Part shown: positions 11,059 to 22,631 of the stretch, piece by piece | Position numbering within the stretch: the first letter of the stretch is position 1 | Layout: every line of letters starts with the position of its first letter | Made by a program: the position numbers and the translations under genes | Origin: Cordia subcordata | Lineage: Eukaryota; Streptophyta; Magnoliopsida; Boraginales; Cordiaceae | NCBI GenBank assembly: GCA_028554755.1 | Contig: JAPTOF010000011.1 | Span: 1,054,001 to 1,118,000 of the forward strand | Reading direction: 5' to 3' | Length of the DNA: 64,000 nucleotides | The notes under the pieces: model-generated | Seen by the model: only the letters and a program-made list of their open reading frames with translations | The model's database searches: none | Told to the model about the DNA's origin: nothing

Positions 11059-13290
11059 ATCTCTGTCCTACAATGAATCACTGCATCAGTAGTCACTAAA
11101 AATGGTCTCCTTAAAAGGACAAGTGTCATATTCCGAGTGTTATGGCCATGATGCATGTCTAGAACAATGAAATCCATAGGATAGTAAAATTCTCCAACTT
11201 TAATCGTGACATCTTGAACTATCCCTCTAGGTCTTCTCTCACTTCTATCAGCCAACTACAAAACCACACTGGTGGGCTTCAACACCCCAAACCTAAATGT
11301 TTATACACCAAAAAAGGAATAAGATTGACACTAGAACCTATATCAAGAAAGGCATGGGCTACTAGATGATCATTAATAGCACAAGAGATGGTAAAGGCTC
11401 CAGGATCGCTAAGCTTAGGTGGAACACTTATGGTGCAAATGCTACTAACCCTCTCAGTAAGCTTCACCTTAGGTAGGTGGGTAGTCTACCTTTTCCTAAT
11501 GCATAGATCTCTAAAGAATTTGGCATAGCTGGTATCTTCTTAATGGTCTCAACTAAAGTTAAAGTGACATTAATATCCTTAAGAGGCTCTAAAATCCTTG
11601 ATTCTTTGTTGTCCTCAACTTTCTTGAACCTCTCTAATGCTAAAGGAAAAGGAACTCTTAGAGTTACATCATGAGATTCAACAACCTGTTTCCCTTGTCT
11701 ACACCGTGGATCAACACTCACCTCAATCTGATTTCTCTCTTTCTTTTCGTAATCTCTAGTCTTCTCCTTAGGCACACTAGTCTCTCTATTAACACGTTAT
11801 TTTAGGCCTAACTCTACTCACAGACTCTCCTACTTGATTATCTATAACCTTATCACTTCTTAAGGTCATAAAGGCCTTAGACTGTGCATAATCACTTAGA
11901 GAAGGGTTGGAAGTGCTACATAGATCTTTAGGACTCGACTTAGGATAAACAGGTAGCTTCCCTGGGTCTCTGTAGAAAACTTGTTCGGCAAGATGTCTTA
12001 TTTGATTCTTTAAATCTCCTCCTATTGCACTCTAAAACATCTACTATTGGGCCTATATCATCTCAACAAGTAAGTCTATCCTACAGTCAACCACAGGCTA
12101 GACAAGTGGAGCAGGACTGATAGGAACAGACTGGAATGACTGTTGCAACAAACTAAGATACCTAGGCTCAGAAACTGCCTTATGAAACCCTAGAGGACTA
12201 GGAAGTAATAGACTAGGATGATTCTGGAATGAATAAGAAGAACTTGTGTTGTTGTGATATAGCACTTTCTTGGAATGATCACGCTACCCGAATCTAAGTG
12301 GGTGAGAAGTATTGGATAAACGACCTTGATTGGCAAGAACGTGTTCTTGGATAAACTCAGGGAACTGTGGGGCGAGAAGGCATACTATGGTGGTATGGCT
12401 AGACTCGGAGCAAAAAGCACACACCTTTACAAGACTAGGAGGATGAGGAAAAGATGCACTAGGAGTAGACCTATGAGTAGATGTAGCTTCTAAAGACATA
12501 AACTAGTCAAACTTCCTAGTGAGAGCTCTTACCTCAATAGCTAAATCATAATTTGAGTCAACCCTAAACACACTACTAAGAGTGGTATTCCTAGTTCCCT
12601 TCCTTGCTCTCTCAAAATTAGCATTCTAGAACAAGTCTTCCATCATAACCTCTAGTTTTGACCAAGCCTACTCGAGTGTCAAATCTAAGAACACTCCACC
12701 ACTCGAAGCATTGACCATTAGCCTATAAGGTGAAGTCAAGCCTAAGTAGAAGAATTGGAGCAATTCATGTAAATTGTACCTATGATGTGGGCATTGGCGA
12801 CAAAGCTCATTGAATCTCTCCCAAGTCTCATGAAGGTGCTCTAATTCTTGTTGTACAAATGTCATGATCTCTACCCTAAGAGTTAATGTCCAAGCTATTG
12901 GGAAAAATATATGACGGAACTTAACTTGAAGCTCATCCCAGCTAGTAATAGACTCATGGGGTAAGGACTTGAGCCGTTACCTTGCTTTATCTTTTAAAGA
13001 GAAAGGGAACAATCTAAGCCTAACATTCTCGAAAAAGACATCCTTAAAATGAATGGTAGAGCATATCTCAAGAAATGCACCTATTTGGGCATGGGGATTC
13101 TCATTATTATGGCCATAGAGTGATAGAAGCATTTGCAAGGTCTTGGGCCTAATCTTAAAGGTCGTATCTCCTAGGTCGGTTGTTGAATAGGTATACAAGG
13201 TTGATAAGTGTCTAGCTCAAGATATTGCCTTAAGGTCTTAGCTCTAGATGGAGGATTGGGATTAGGATTAGCCGACTATTCAAGAATTTA
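11059..13290 (-). pseudogene. G1 gag and protease remnant
   Basis: Minus-strand remnants follow the order of A1 gag-pol. They include a capsid segment (12977-13198), a middle gag segment with the WERF motif (12668-12865), a zinc knuckle CAFCSESSHTTIVC (within 12284-12499), and protease with the active-site motif DIGSS (11279-11467), here DIG where A1 has DLG. The protease C-terminal part is at 11059-11255. Several frameshifts and stops separate them. The protease is cut at 11058 by N1 and continues at 4205. Gag would form particles and the aspartic protease would mature them. As it stands the gene is dead. Confidence 0.8.
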
Positions 13291-13550
13291 AAATAACCAA
13301 ATTCTCTTTCCACACTTCAACCCCCAAAACTTCCATTCAACAAGTAACTACCTACCACAAACACCTAAATCCCAAGGAAAACACAAAAGAAAACACAAAC
13401 ACAGGAAGTAAACTAAACTAGCAATACCAAAATAAGTAAAAGAAACACACCATGAAAATAAGTATGCACATGATAAACAAACTAGAAATATATATAGAAC
13501 ACGTGACTAATGAAAAACACACAAAAAACAAAGAAACCAGCAACCATGCC
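13291..13550 (-). other. G1 untranslated leader
   Basis: Sequence between gag remnant and primer site. It keeps the TTTGGGGGTTGAAGTG motif (minus strand, about 13316-13331) seen in the A1 leader at about 45900-45914. No gene is seen. Confidence 0.6.
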
Positions 13551-13568
13551 TCCCAAGCAATGGCATAA
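13551..13568 (-). promoter_or_regulatory. G1 primer-binding site (decayed)
   Basis: On the minus strand an 18-nt site, 6 nt inside the 5' LTR, aligns with the tRNA-Asp site of A1 but carries several changes. Position and spacing rather than sequence identify it. Confidence 0.6.
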
Positions 13569-13574
13569 AAAACT

Positions 13575-15152
13575 TGATCGTAAACCTTCAAGAGTGTTAC
13601 CAACAAGTGCATGGGTCGCTGTACTATAGCGTGTGCGAGTGTGGGGTCGTATCCACAAGAAGGCTATCTTAGTATGTGGCTTTAAGTAAAAGTGTGTCCT
13701 ACGCTAGCTACGTGTGGTCCTACCTACTCTTTTTAGGGTTTTTGGATTGATTGGAGCTCTAATTTAAACCTACACTAGGGGAAAATAAACATAACTAATG
13801 GGAATGTTGGCATAAATAAGCTATGGAAGTGAGGATCTAAAAGGTATGGGAGAACTTGGGGTGATTGCTCCTTTGGAATGGATTTGGATTCCTAACTTTG
13901 TTTTCAGGCTATTGATGGTTCAATTACTCTAATGGCGGGCTTAGATTACTAGACTTACCATCTCTAACTATTGGTGCAACCCTATCCCTAACCGGGCCCA
14001 ATTAGAAGTATAGGTTTGTCCTAGCTAGTTATGGTTTTTGGGTCTAGTTCTAAGTCCCTTGGGTGTTGATTAATGTCCTAATAGGAATTCTAACCTTTTA
14101 GTTATGTTTAAACTAGAGATTAAGTCCCCTAGGTCAAGCAAGTGACAGTGGTACCCTTTTAGCCATGTTTCATGGTAGAGATGATTACCTATTGTATTAA
14201 AGGCATTAAGAACACAATTAATCAACACAAATGCAGTTGCAAGTAGGACTCATGCCATTAGCATGGATTAAGGCTAAGGTGAGGCCACTACTGTTAGCAT
14301 CTAAGCACAAATTACACATGCAAACTCATAGAGGCATTTCGTCAAACACCTTGACATGTTCAATTTCAAGCCATAAGAACATAAGAACAAGCATGTATAT
14401 ACAACCATCAATATCTCAAAACAAGTGTTAAAACCATTGCAAAAATAGCAATTATCCATAAAGTAGAGCTAATCTAATATAGTATAGAAAAGAATAAAGA
14501 GAAGAATGTAAGGCTCCCTCATTATCCTTGCTTACTTTCTACAAATCTTGCTCCAAAACCCTCCAAATCCTTGTTTGATCTTCAAATCCAAGATTGTTTG
14601 GCCTAGATTTTGATCTGGCTGATCTACTGGCTGACAAAATATCAACCGGTCTTGACACTAAAATATTCATATCTTGCTCGTTTTGGCTTCGATTCGCGCA
14701 CCATTTTTTCTATGGCTTCGTATCGTAGTTGGGGATCTCCCAAGCCATATTTTGCACCCTAAAACATATCCCGAATTTGTCCATGTCCTTTTTTGGTCAC
14801 AAGCTCCAAATTTGGCTCCCGTTGCGTTCGATTTCTCCTCGATCGCTCCTTCCTTTGCTCAGCTACTTCCAAACGCATCTTTCAAGCCTTATTTAAGTCC
14901 CAAACACCTTTAGCTTTAATCCACATCCTAAATGTCACCAATCAAAGTCCAATCATCTCTTCAAATCTCACCTAAAACAAGCAACAAATGCACACTAGTG
15001 TAGCATTTAAGTTCTAACCGCAACTATGAACAAGTAAACCCTAATATGCACAAGTATGACCTAAATGCTATACTAATACACTAAATGAAGCTCAAAACAC
15101 CTCAACAAGTATATATGTGCAATGCATAAGCATACACAAAACTAACACATTA
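13575..15152 (-). repeat. 5' LTR of G1
   Basis: A 1578-bp LTR paired with 84-1921. It starts TAATGTGTTAG at its minus-strand 5' end (TG mutated to TA) and is followed by the TSD GGATT at 15153-15157. It is about 260 bp shorter than its partner. The internal ORFs 14231-14431 and 14674-14975 are non-coding LTR sequence. Confidence 0.85.
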
Positions 15153-15310
15153 GGATTCATTGAGGGAATGGGAGGATTAGAAGGATGATTGGGATGGGCC
15201 ATCTCCTCAAGAAGCTCTCCTAAATTCCTAATAAAATGTCTAGTAATCTTATCGGGTTCAGGATTAAGAGGAACTAAGGTATTTCCAAGGGATCTCCTAC
15301 CAACCATACA
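15153..15310 (-). pseudogene. Element X gag N-terminus
   Basis: Minus-strand start of a Ty3/gypsy gag with ATG at 15305-15307. It begins MVGRRSLGN and runs through a Pro/Asn-rich segment, close to the A1 gag start at 45938. It is cut at 15153 by G1 and continues at 83 down to the window start. As the longest stretch of X coding sequence in view it supports X being a gag-bearing gypsy element. The rest of X lies outside the window. Confidence 0.8.
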
Positions 15311-15564
15311 AAAACTATCCTAATTTCGGCCACTTCAACCCCCAAAAACTTAAACAATCCTAAAACTACAACAACTAAACCACAATCCTAGAAAATCTAC
15401 TAAAAATGAAAACAAAAACAAAGATAGAAAAGCAAGTATCGAAGTCAGATAATATAAATAAGAAGCAAGATAAACAAAAGCTAAAAAAACTATCAAGAGA
15501 AAGCAAGAAAAACAAATAAAGCAACTACAAAAACATACAAGCAAAGAATGTAAACCACTGTGCC

Positions 15565-15582
15565 TCCCTAGCAACAGTGCCA
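15565..15582 (-). promoter_or_regulatory. Element X primer-binding site
   Basis: Minus-strand TGGCACTGTTGCTAGGGA, 6 nt from the LTR, differing at a few positions from the tRNA-Asp-type site of A1. The leader between it and gag (15311-15564) shows no gene. Confidence 0.75.
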
Positions 15583-15588
15583 AGAACT

Positions 15589-17251
15589 TGATGTGCTTTT
15601 TCAGTGCAAGCCCTAAAAGACCCGCAAGCATACGGATCGTGCAAAATAGTATCTACAAATGCGAGTGCCGAACCACTGGGAGGTGTGAATTGTGGAAGAA
15701 ATTCTAAGCTAGTGTGTTCTAGAAGAATCCAAAAAAGGAACTAAAACTAAAGGCAATGAGAGAGAATTAAAGACAACACTATGAGTGCAAGAAAGGAAAA
15801 GTAAGAACTAAGATCTAGGGGATTAAACTTATGGGAAGGTGATAGGGTGACCTACACTTGCGAATGGGTGATTTCATGTCTCTTTGCTATGGGATTCAGG
15901 GATTGGCTTACTAGATATGACTTCTAATACTAAGAAACTAACTATTGTCATTATTACACCCTAGGACTCGGTACGGGTCGATCCCTAAGCATGCACACTT
16001 AAAGCTATGGTATGGTCCTTATCCCTAAGCTTGCACACTTAGGTGTCCAGAATGACCCCACCCTTGTTCCTAAACCATTAACTGGATTTAAAGTTAAGAC
16101 CTAGGGTTTCTAGAGTCGACTAAGCCTATCCGGACTTCTATTAGCTGGATTTAAAGCTAATGGGGACTCGGTCTAAACTAGTCCTATATTATGCATTGTC
16201 ATTCTAGGGACACAAAGTGGATTGGTATCTAATAGGCGCTGTCCTACATGTTCTAAGGCGAGATGTTGTGAATATGACATCCTATCCAACATACCAACAC
16301 AAGCAAGTTTAATTAACGGCATTGGAAGCATTCAAGCATTAATATGTAACGATAATTGAGCATGTATTTATTATAAGGCATGTTTCATACTCAAATAGAC
16401 ATGAATAGAACCAACCCATATCATATTATCCATAATCACACACATAGACATGCATAATCTAAGGATTAGAAGTGTTCTATAGCAAATACAACTCAATCTA
16501 ACATACTACTCACTCAAGCATTACATCAAACACATAGACATGAAATAATACAAAGCTTTTCAAAATACGAACAATGTATATATATAAGCCAATTCATGTT
16601 ACTATCCTCCAAAATCAAAATAATTTTAAGTGGGTGTATGTGTACTGGAGGTGGGTAAAAGTAGGATTTTGTGTGTGAGAAACGGATGTGTGAATGAGAG
16701 GTGAAAAAGGGATAAAAAATCTACTAAAAATGGGCTAGAAAAGGGATTAAATAGTACAGTAATCACGTCCAACCGAGAGCCCCGGTCAATCAGCATAACA
16801 TTGAGGTTAACCAGCCCAAAGTGGATTGCTCTCTGTTTTGGCCGATCCCCTAGGCCAGTTGACCAGCCTTGGGAGGAGGGGTCGACCGGCCAGGTCAGAA
16901 GCTGGTCTATTTTCTCGCATTGCATCCATTTCGGTCCGGTTGCTCTTTTCTTCGCCCGACTGCCTCCAAACACTTCCTTTATGCTTCTCCCACGTCCTGA
17001 CCACCTCGAGTTTTACTCTATCATTAATTTTCCACCAATTCAAGTCTCAAGCTTTTGATCTATCTTCACCAAACACAAGAAATATGCATGCATTAGTATA
17101 GTGTTTATCTTTAAACTCAACTATGTACATTTGCTTATGCTTAAGCCTAACTCTAGTATATGCATTGTACTAATGCATCTTCTAAGGCTCAAAACAACTC
17201 TTAAACATAGACAAATAACATTGCAAATACACACAAAAACACAAAACATTA
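15589..17251 (-). repeat. 5' LTR of element X
   Basis: A 1663-bp LTR on the minus strand. Its U5 end at 15589 begins TGATGTGC on the plus strand, with the conserved GCATACGGATCG and GAACCACTGGGAGG blocks. Two leader hairpins lie at 16078-16097 (TTAACT/AGTTAA stem) and 16141-16160 (TTAGCT/AGCTAA stem). GTCGACCGGCC sites are at about 16888. The outer end reads ACATTA at 17246-17251, a mutated ACATCA. It could alternatively extend to the LTR-like end at 17955. Confidence 0.7.
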
Positions 17252-17955
17252 GTAGGTTTGTAAAGGAGTTAGGTTTGGGCTTGAGACTCATTCTTGTTAG
17301 AATTCAAAACAAAATCAAAAAGATCACACACTAAAATAAAATATAATAAATAAAGAACTACGAGAAAAATTTTAAAAAAGAAAAAGGAAAATTTCTATTA
17401 TAATTTATAGTAACACAAAAATAAAATATTTTTTAAGTTTTTATAAAAGTAATCCTACTACTACTACTACTACTACTAATAATAACAATAATAACTAAAA
17501 AATTAATAAGAATAATACTAATGCTAATTAAACTGACAAACATAATAGTAAAAATATTAATAATGAAATAAACAATAGAAATGATAGAAGAGTAACCTTC
17601 GAAATTACTAATAAATACGATAATCAAAAGAAACGAAAATAAGATAGTTAAAATATATACTAATATACTATTGTTTTAGTTATAAACTACACTAAAATAA
17701 TATATTAATACAATAATATATACAAAATGCTATTAAACACTAATAAATAGCAAGAAAACAAAGTAAGCAACAATTGGACTGGTGCAAAACTAACAATTTA
17801 ATCTAAAACATGCTAAAAAATTCCTAAAAATAGCAAAAACACTAATGACACAAATAAAACCTTTAAAACTAACCAAAACACAAACGAATGCACTCCCTAA
17901 ACTCTAAAATAACACAATGAAGCACCAAATAAAGCCCAAGACCACACGCGCATCA
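17252..17955. other. AT-rich block of unknown origin between X and Y
   Basis: About 700 bp of very AT-rich sequence with a (CTA)n run at 17455-17478 and no ORF longer than about 64 codons. It ends GCGCATCA at 17955, like an LTR terminus, exactly where Y gag sequence begins. It may be the 5' part of an X LTR enlarged by insertion, or a remnant of a further element. I see no gene in it. Confidence 0.4.
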
Positions 17956-18297
17956 CTCATCATGTAGTGGAATAGGAAGAATAGGGGGTAGGATGGGATC
18001 TTGCAAATGCTCAGCCATCTCAAAAAGAAAATTCCTTCCACTTCTCAACCCCCAATACTTCAACAAATCTTAAATGTAAAGCAAATAACCCATAAGTCCT
18101 AAAAAGCTACTAAAAACAAGAAAAGGAACTCAAGCAATATAACATAATGTACAAGAAGGCAAAAGTAAACTCAAAATAGCAAGATGTATCAAATGGAAAG
18201 CAAGATGATAAACTAATAAAGGAAACTAACCAAAGAAAGTGAATGAAACACGTAACTACCTAAAACATACAAAACAAAGAAACCAAACAACTTTTCT
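17956..18297 (-). pseudogene. Element Y gag start and leader
   Basis: On the minus strand, 17956-18040 resembles the region of A1 gag around the EEMADP segment (46035-46100), but little is left. The leader TTGGGGGTTGAGAAG (about 18034-18048) and the stretch to the primer site follow. No intact reading frame remains. This marks Y as another gypsy element whose body lies to the left, beyond the window. Confidence 0.55.
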
Positions 18298-18315
18298 TCC
18301 TTGGCAAAGACACCA
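18298..18315 (-). promoter_or_regulatory. Element Y primer-binding site (degenerate)
   Basis: Minus-strand TGGTGTCTTTGCCAAGGA, 6 nt from the LTR, aligned with the tRNA-Asp-type site by position. Confidence 0.6.
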
Positions 18316-19179
18316 CAAACTTGGTGCAAATTCCAAGCACAAGCCTTAAAATTAGCTTGCAAATGCACGGGTCATTTGTGGCCTTGTTGTGCAAGTGTAG
18401 TGTCATACCTACAAGTAGGTGAGAATGGGGAATGGTTCTAAGCTATGTGTTCTAAGAAGCTACTAAAGAAAAGACCTAATCTACTAATGTTTTTTGGGTT
18501 TTAGATTGAAGGGAGCTTAAGGAAAAGTAAACCTAAGCTAAAGACAAGAAAACTAAAAAGTGTGTGTGTGTGTGAAGACAATGGTAGAATTAAGCTATCT
18601 AAGGGAGTCAAACAATGGAATTGGAGATTAGGGTGATCTATACTTGCTTTTGGGCAATTACTACACTTCTGATGAGGGCTTTTTGATGGGTTTTCTAGAT
18701 TTCTCTTAGCTAGAGTCCTAAATAACTACCTTATTATCTTTTAGGCCTCGATACGGGTCTATCCCCCGGTCGATCGTCCCTAAAGTATACATGGTTCTCA
18801 TGACCTAGTACTTTTAGGCTAGTTACTTAGGGTTCTAGGGGACATTGATTGATCTTACCCTAGTGTCTAAACTATTGACTGGGTTTAAAGCTAATGCCTA
18901 TTCCATCTAAGGTCGATTAAACTAAGCCAGAAGTCCATTAGCTGAGTTTAAAACTAAAGGAAACTCAACTAAGCCTAATCATTACTTAAGCCCCATCAAT
19001 CAAAGCATCACAATAGCAAGTCAACCTTTAAAGTACAAATCAATACATGTTCTCAATCATGGCATTCGTGAACACAGACATATTCAACTACCAAACACAT
19101 AGACATGCTTCGATTACTCCATATAAGAACCAACATGTATGCTATTGAAGCTTGTTTTGCTATTAAGACATATAAACAC

Positions 19180-20555
19180 TGATGTATGTTTTAAACCTGC
19201 AAGCGTACGGATCGTTCATGGTATAGCGGATATGAGTGCGGGTATCATCTTCATAAAGAGCCTACCTTAGTTTGATCTCTACGTGCTCAAGTGCCTAAAA
19301 CTAGCTATGTATATGTGTTGAAGTATTTTTCGTCTTTTTGATTTGAGGGGGCTCTAAAATAAAACCTAAATCTAAATCTAGCTCTACAAGGTGGAAGGGG
19401 ATCTCGGGCTATTGTTTTGGAACTAGACTTGAGCAATTATAGTGGTTCGGGTTATCTATGGTTTGATTAGTCTCTTTGGTATTGATTAATGTCCTACTCG
19501 AGAGACTAGCCTATTAGTATTGTTTCAGACTAGAGATTAGACGTCTAGACCATTAACTAGTGCTAGTGGGTACCCTTTTAGTATTATTTTAAACTAAAGA
19601 TATACTCCTACCATACTAAGTCATCAATTAAACGTATTAATCAACACATATTAGGCTCTTGTCATTAGCATGGATTAAGGCTAAGGGGACACCATCGATA
19701 GCATTTAAGAACAAAAGAGCACATGCATGTTTACTTAGGTATTTTAACAAACACATAGATATGTTTGATTCTCAACACATAGACATATTAATTCATGCCA
19801 TTAATCAAAGTAAAGAAGCATGTATTAAGAGCCAAAGATGTACACAAATCCTTTATTCAGAGCTGTAATCTAATATACAACATCAATCAACCCTAGATTT
19901 AACTCAAGTACAAAGCATATTTACAAGAATAAGAAAAGGAATAAGAAACTCCTGTGCAAACCCTTGCTCAAATCCAAAGAAAAATCCTTCAATCTCTTGT
20001 GACAATCTCTAATCCTTGCTTGGTTTGGTATGGGATGGTGGTTTTGGGTGTTTGGTGAACTAGGAAAAGGGTTAGGGTTTATAAGGGTTTTAGGAAATAA
20101 CAGTTCCTTCCCTCAAAATGGCCTAAAATGGGCAACCGACTCTAGGGCATCACTCAACCGATAGTGGAGCTCTGCTTTCTGGTTCTAGCAGCTGAATAAG
20201 GCGATCGATTGCCTTTTCTAATTTTGCACCTTTCGGGTTCGTTTCGTCTCACTTTGCCTCGAACCTCTTCCGAAAGCCTCTAAGCTTGTTTTCCTTTATC
20301 TGTTCATTCCTAGATGTATCTTCAAGCCTTACCCATGACTTATAGATCTTCCATTAAACTCAATATATCTCCCAAACTTTACCTAAAACATTGAAATAAA
20401 GCACTAATTAAAGTATTCGTGCACTTTGACTTCATATGCACAAATGTCTTTAATTCATGCACAAACACACACCAAATGCCTTCAATTAAACTCATAAATA
20501 CCCTAAGAAGTCTACGCAAACACTATATACAAACATACACAACTCACACATATCA
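19180..20555 (-). mobile_element. Solo LTR with TSD AACAC
   Basis: A single 1376-bp LTR flanked by AACAC at 19175-19179 and 20556-20560. There is no primer site, internal region or second LTR. The U5 part (GCAAGCGTACGGATCG at 19199-19214, then GAGTGCGGGTATC) is closest to the N1 LTR. Solo LTRs arise by recombination between the two LTRs of one element. Confidence 0.88.
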
Positions 20556-21087
20556 AACACATACATGGACATGTATGAATACATTATGCACTTCATAGAT
20601 TCTTTATATAAACACAAAGACATGCTCAAATAAAGACATTGAAGTGATTAATATCAAGCAAGCATTAATTTATACACTCTATTTCATTGAGACATATCAT
20701 CAAACTAAAAGACATATAAGAAGATAGACAAAGGATATATATATAACCAACAAAAACCCCTTATAATATTGTAATAAATCAAATTCATAAAACAGGTGTT
20801 AATCACCCATTAAATCTCCACTTAATCATAGAAGAAACCAAGAAGAAAAGGAGAAAAAGAATCTTCTTTTCCATCCTTAGCTTCTTCTTTACAAATCTTG
20901 CTTCAATCTCCAAATCCAAGTGTTTGATCCCAAAGATTATCTTGATTCTAAGTGTAAATGTGTGTGGATGAGTGTGTGTGAGGTGGGCGAGAACAATGAA
21001 GGAGTAGGGTTTTAATGGGATGAAGATATATCTTAAGAACAATGAAGGAATAGGGTTTAAACAAGCTCATGAAATTTTTGCTGGAGC

Positions 21088-21236
21088 ACTTCATGGGCTG
21101 GTCATGGAATTTTTGCATAACCATGACCTGGTCATGAAGTTTTCTACAATCATGACCTGGTCATAAAGTTTTCTATAACCATGACTTGGTCATGAAGTTT
21201 TCTATCTACATTTCATGAGGCTCTCATGGAATTTTT
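21088..21236. repeat. Tandem palindrome array in Y LTR (29-30 bp period)
   Basis: Units centred on the palindrome CATGACCTGGTCATG at 21122 and 21151 (one base changed), with variants at 21092 and 21180, spaced 29-30 bp and separated by AAGTTTTCTA-like linkers. The array sits in the U3 part of the LTR, where other families carry GGTCGACCGGC palindromes. Confidence 0.85.
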
Positions 21237-21613
21237 TTGAATTTAGGGGCTGGCCATGGAATTCCCTGTTTTGTTACTTTCGAGCTCAATTTTGCTCGGT
21301 TGCATTGTTTTCCATCTGGGAGCTTTCAAAGGCCTTTTTCCTTCATGTTTTCTCCCCTAAATCAACCATAACTTTTGCTTTTTCATCCCAGCATCATCAA
21401 TTCAAGCTCCAAACATTGCTCCTAATCTCACCTAAAACACAAGAATCAAGCATTTAGTGTAGTATTTTACCTATAAAGTCAATTATGAATATTTAAAGCC
21501 TGATATGCACAAGTATGATATATATGCCACACTAAAGCTATATAACAAGCATGAAACACCTCAAATAACATAGAATAATGCAAGAATAAACACACATGAA
21601 CCAAGACACATGA

Positions 21614-22631
21614 ATGATCAAGAAGAAAAAGATGAACCACCCACCTTGGAAAGTAAAGAATTGCCAAGAGCTTGGAAATTCATAAAGAATCATCCAATTG
21701 AACAAACTATTGATGATCCTAACAAAGGGATAAGAACAAAAGGCAATGCACACAATTTTTGTCAACATCATGCATTCTTATCTCATCTTGAACCTAAACG
21801 TGTTGATGATGCTTTACATGATAATGATTGGGTTGTTGCTATGCAAAAAGAATTGAATCAACTTGAAAGAAACATAGTGTGGAAACTTGTTGAGAGATCA
21901 ACTTACCAATCAATTATTTGTACTAAATGGGTGTTTAGAAATAAACTCGATGATAGTGACAATATTGTTCAAAATAAAGCTAGATTAGTTGCCCAAGGAT
22001 ACAATCAAGAGAAAGGCATTGATTATGATGAAACATATGCACCTGTAGCACGACTTAAGTCTACTTGTATGCTACTTTCTTTTGAATGTTACATGAATTT
22101 TAAATTGTATCAAATGGATGTTAAAAGCACATTTTGAATGGCTTCATCAAAGAAGAAGTATTTATTGAACAACCCCCAAGATTTAAGGATTCAAAATTTT
22201 CAAACCATGTTTACAAATTGGAAAAATCTTTGTATGGTTTGAAACAAGCCCCACATGCATGGTATGAATGTTTGAGTGGATTTCTTCTACAAAAAGGTTT
22301 TGAAAGAGGAAATTGGATTCCACTTTGTTTATTAAACATGATGGCAATGATTTACTTCTTATGCAAATTTATGTCGATGATATTATCTTTGGTGCTACTA
22401 ACATGGCTTAGTGTGAGAATTTTGCTAGTGTATGCACCAATTCGAGATGAGCATGATGGGAGAATTAAATTTCTCACTTGGATTACAAATCAAGCAAATA
22501 AAGGATGAAATCTTCATAAATCAATCCAAGTACATCAAAAACCTACTCAAGAAGTTTGGTTTAGAAGATGTGAAGGAAATTGGTACACTAATACGCCAAT
22601 CCACAAAGATTGACAAAATGAGAAAGGTAAA
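21614..22631 (+). pseudogene. CopA: Ty1/copia reverse transcriptase, left part
   Basis: Plus-strand Ty1/copia pol, starting just before the RT domain. Visible landmarks are TKWVFRNKLDD, ARLVAQGYNQEKGIDYDETYAPVARL, YQMDVKST, LYGLKQAPHAWY and the catalytic YVDD at 22370-22381. It also has QSKYIKNLLKKFG near the RT/RNase H border. Frameshifts at about 22134 and 22310-22440 break it. It resembles Sirevirus-type copia elements, though the lineage is a guess. Y cuts it on the left at 21613. Q cuts it on the right after GTAAA (22627-22631), and it resumes at 63947. It is the oldest layer visible in the window. Confidence 0.85.

Larger units (their letters stand above)
84..15152 (-). mobile_element. 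G1: Ty3/gypsy element with gag-protease but no polymerase
   Basis: An LTR retrotransposon on the minus strand, bounded by TSD GGATT. Its 3' LTR is 84-1921 and its 5' LTR 13575-15152. Minus-strand order is LTR, primer site, gag, protease, an unrecognised decayed ORF, 3' non-coding region, polypurine tract, LTR. Removing the inserted N1 leaves about 8.2 kb. Only about 0.9 kb lies between protease and the 3' non-coding region, and no RT, RNase H or integrase motif is found there. It is therefore pol-less, either by ancestry or by internal deletion. Its LTR is of the same family as that of W. Confidence 0.85.
15153..17251 (-). mobile_element. Element X (5' end only): Ty3/gypsy, inserted in Y gag
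   Basis: The 5' part of a minus-strand gypsy element: LTR 15589-17251, primer site 15565-15582, leader 15311-15564 and start of gag. Its gag is interrupted by G1 and picks up again at bases 1-83. Its 3' half is beyond the window, so no TSD can be tested. Confidence 0.75.
18322..21613 (-). repeat. 5' LTR of element Y, split by a solo LTR
   Basis: A minus-strand LTR in two parts, 18322-19179 and 20561-21613 (about 1.9 kb together), interrupted by the solo LTR 19180-20555. Its outer end shares CCAAGACACAT with the start of the Q 3' LTR (62172), so Y and Q belong to related families. The right end abuts copia coding sequence at 21614. The exact terminus is uncertain by about 3 nt. In place of GTCGACC sites it has a tandem CATGACC array (21088-21236). 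Confidence 0.75.

Noticed and set aside
21088..21236. CRISPR-like array
   Set aside because: Unit spacing is 29-30 bp, but spacers are near-identical and the DNA is plant LTR. It is a tandem repeat.
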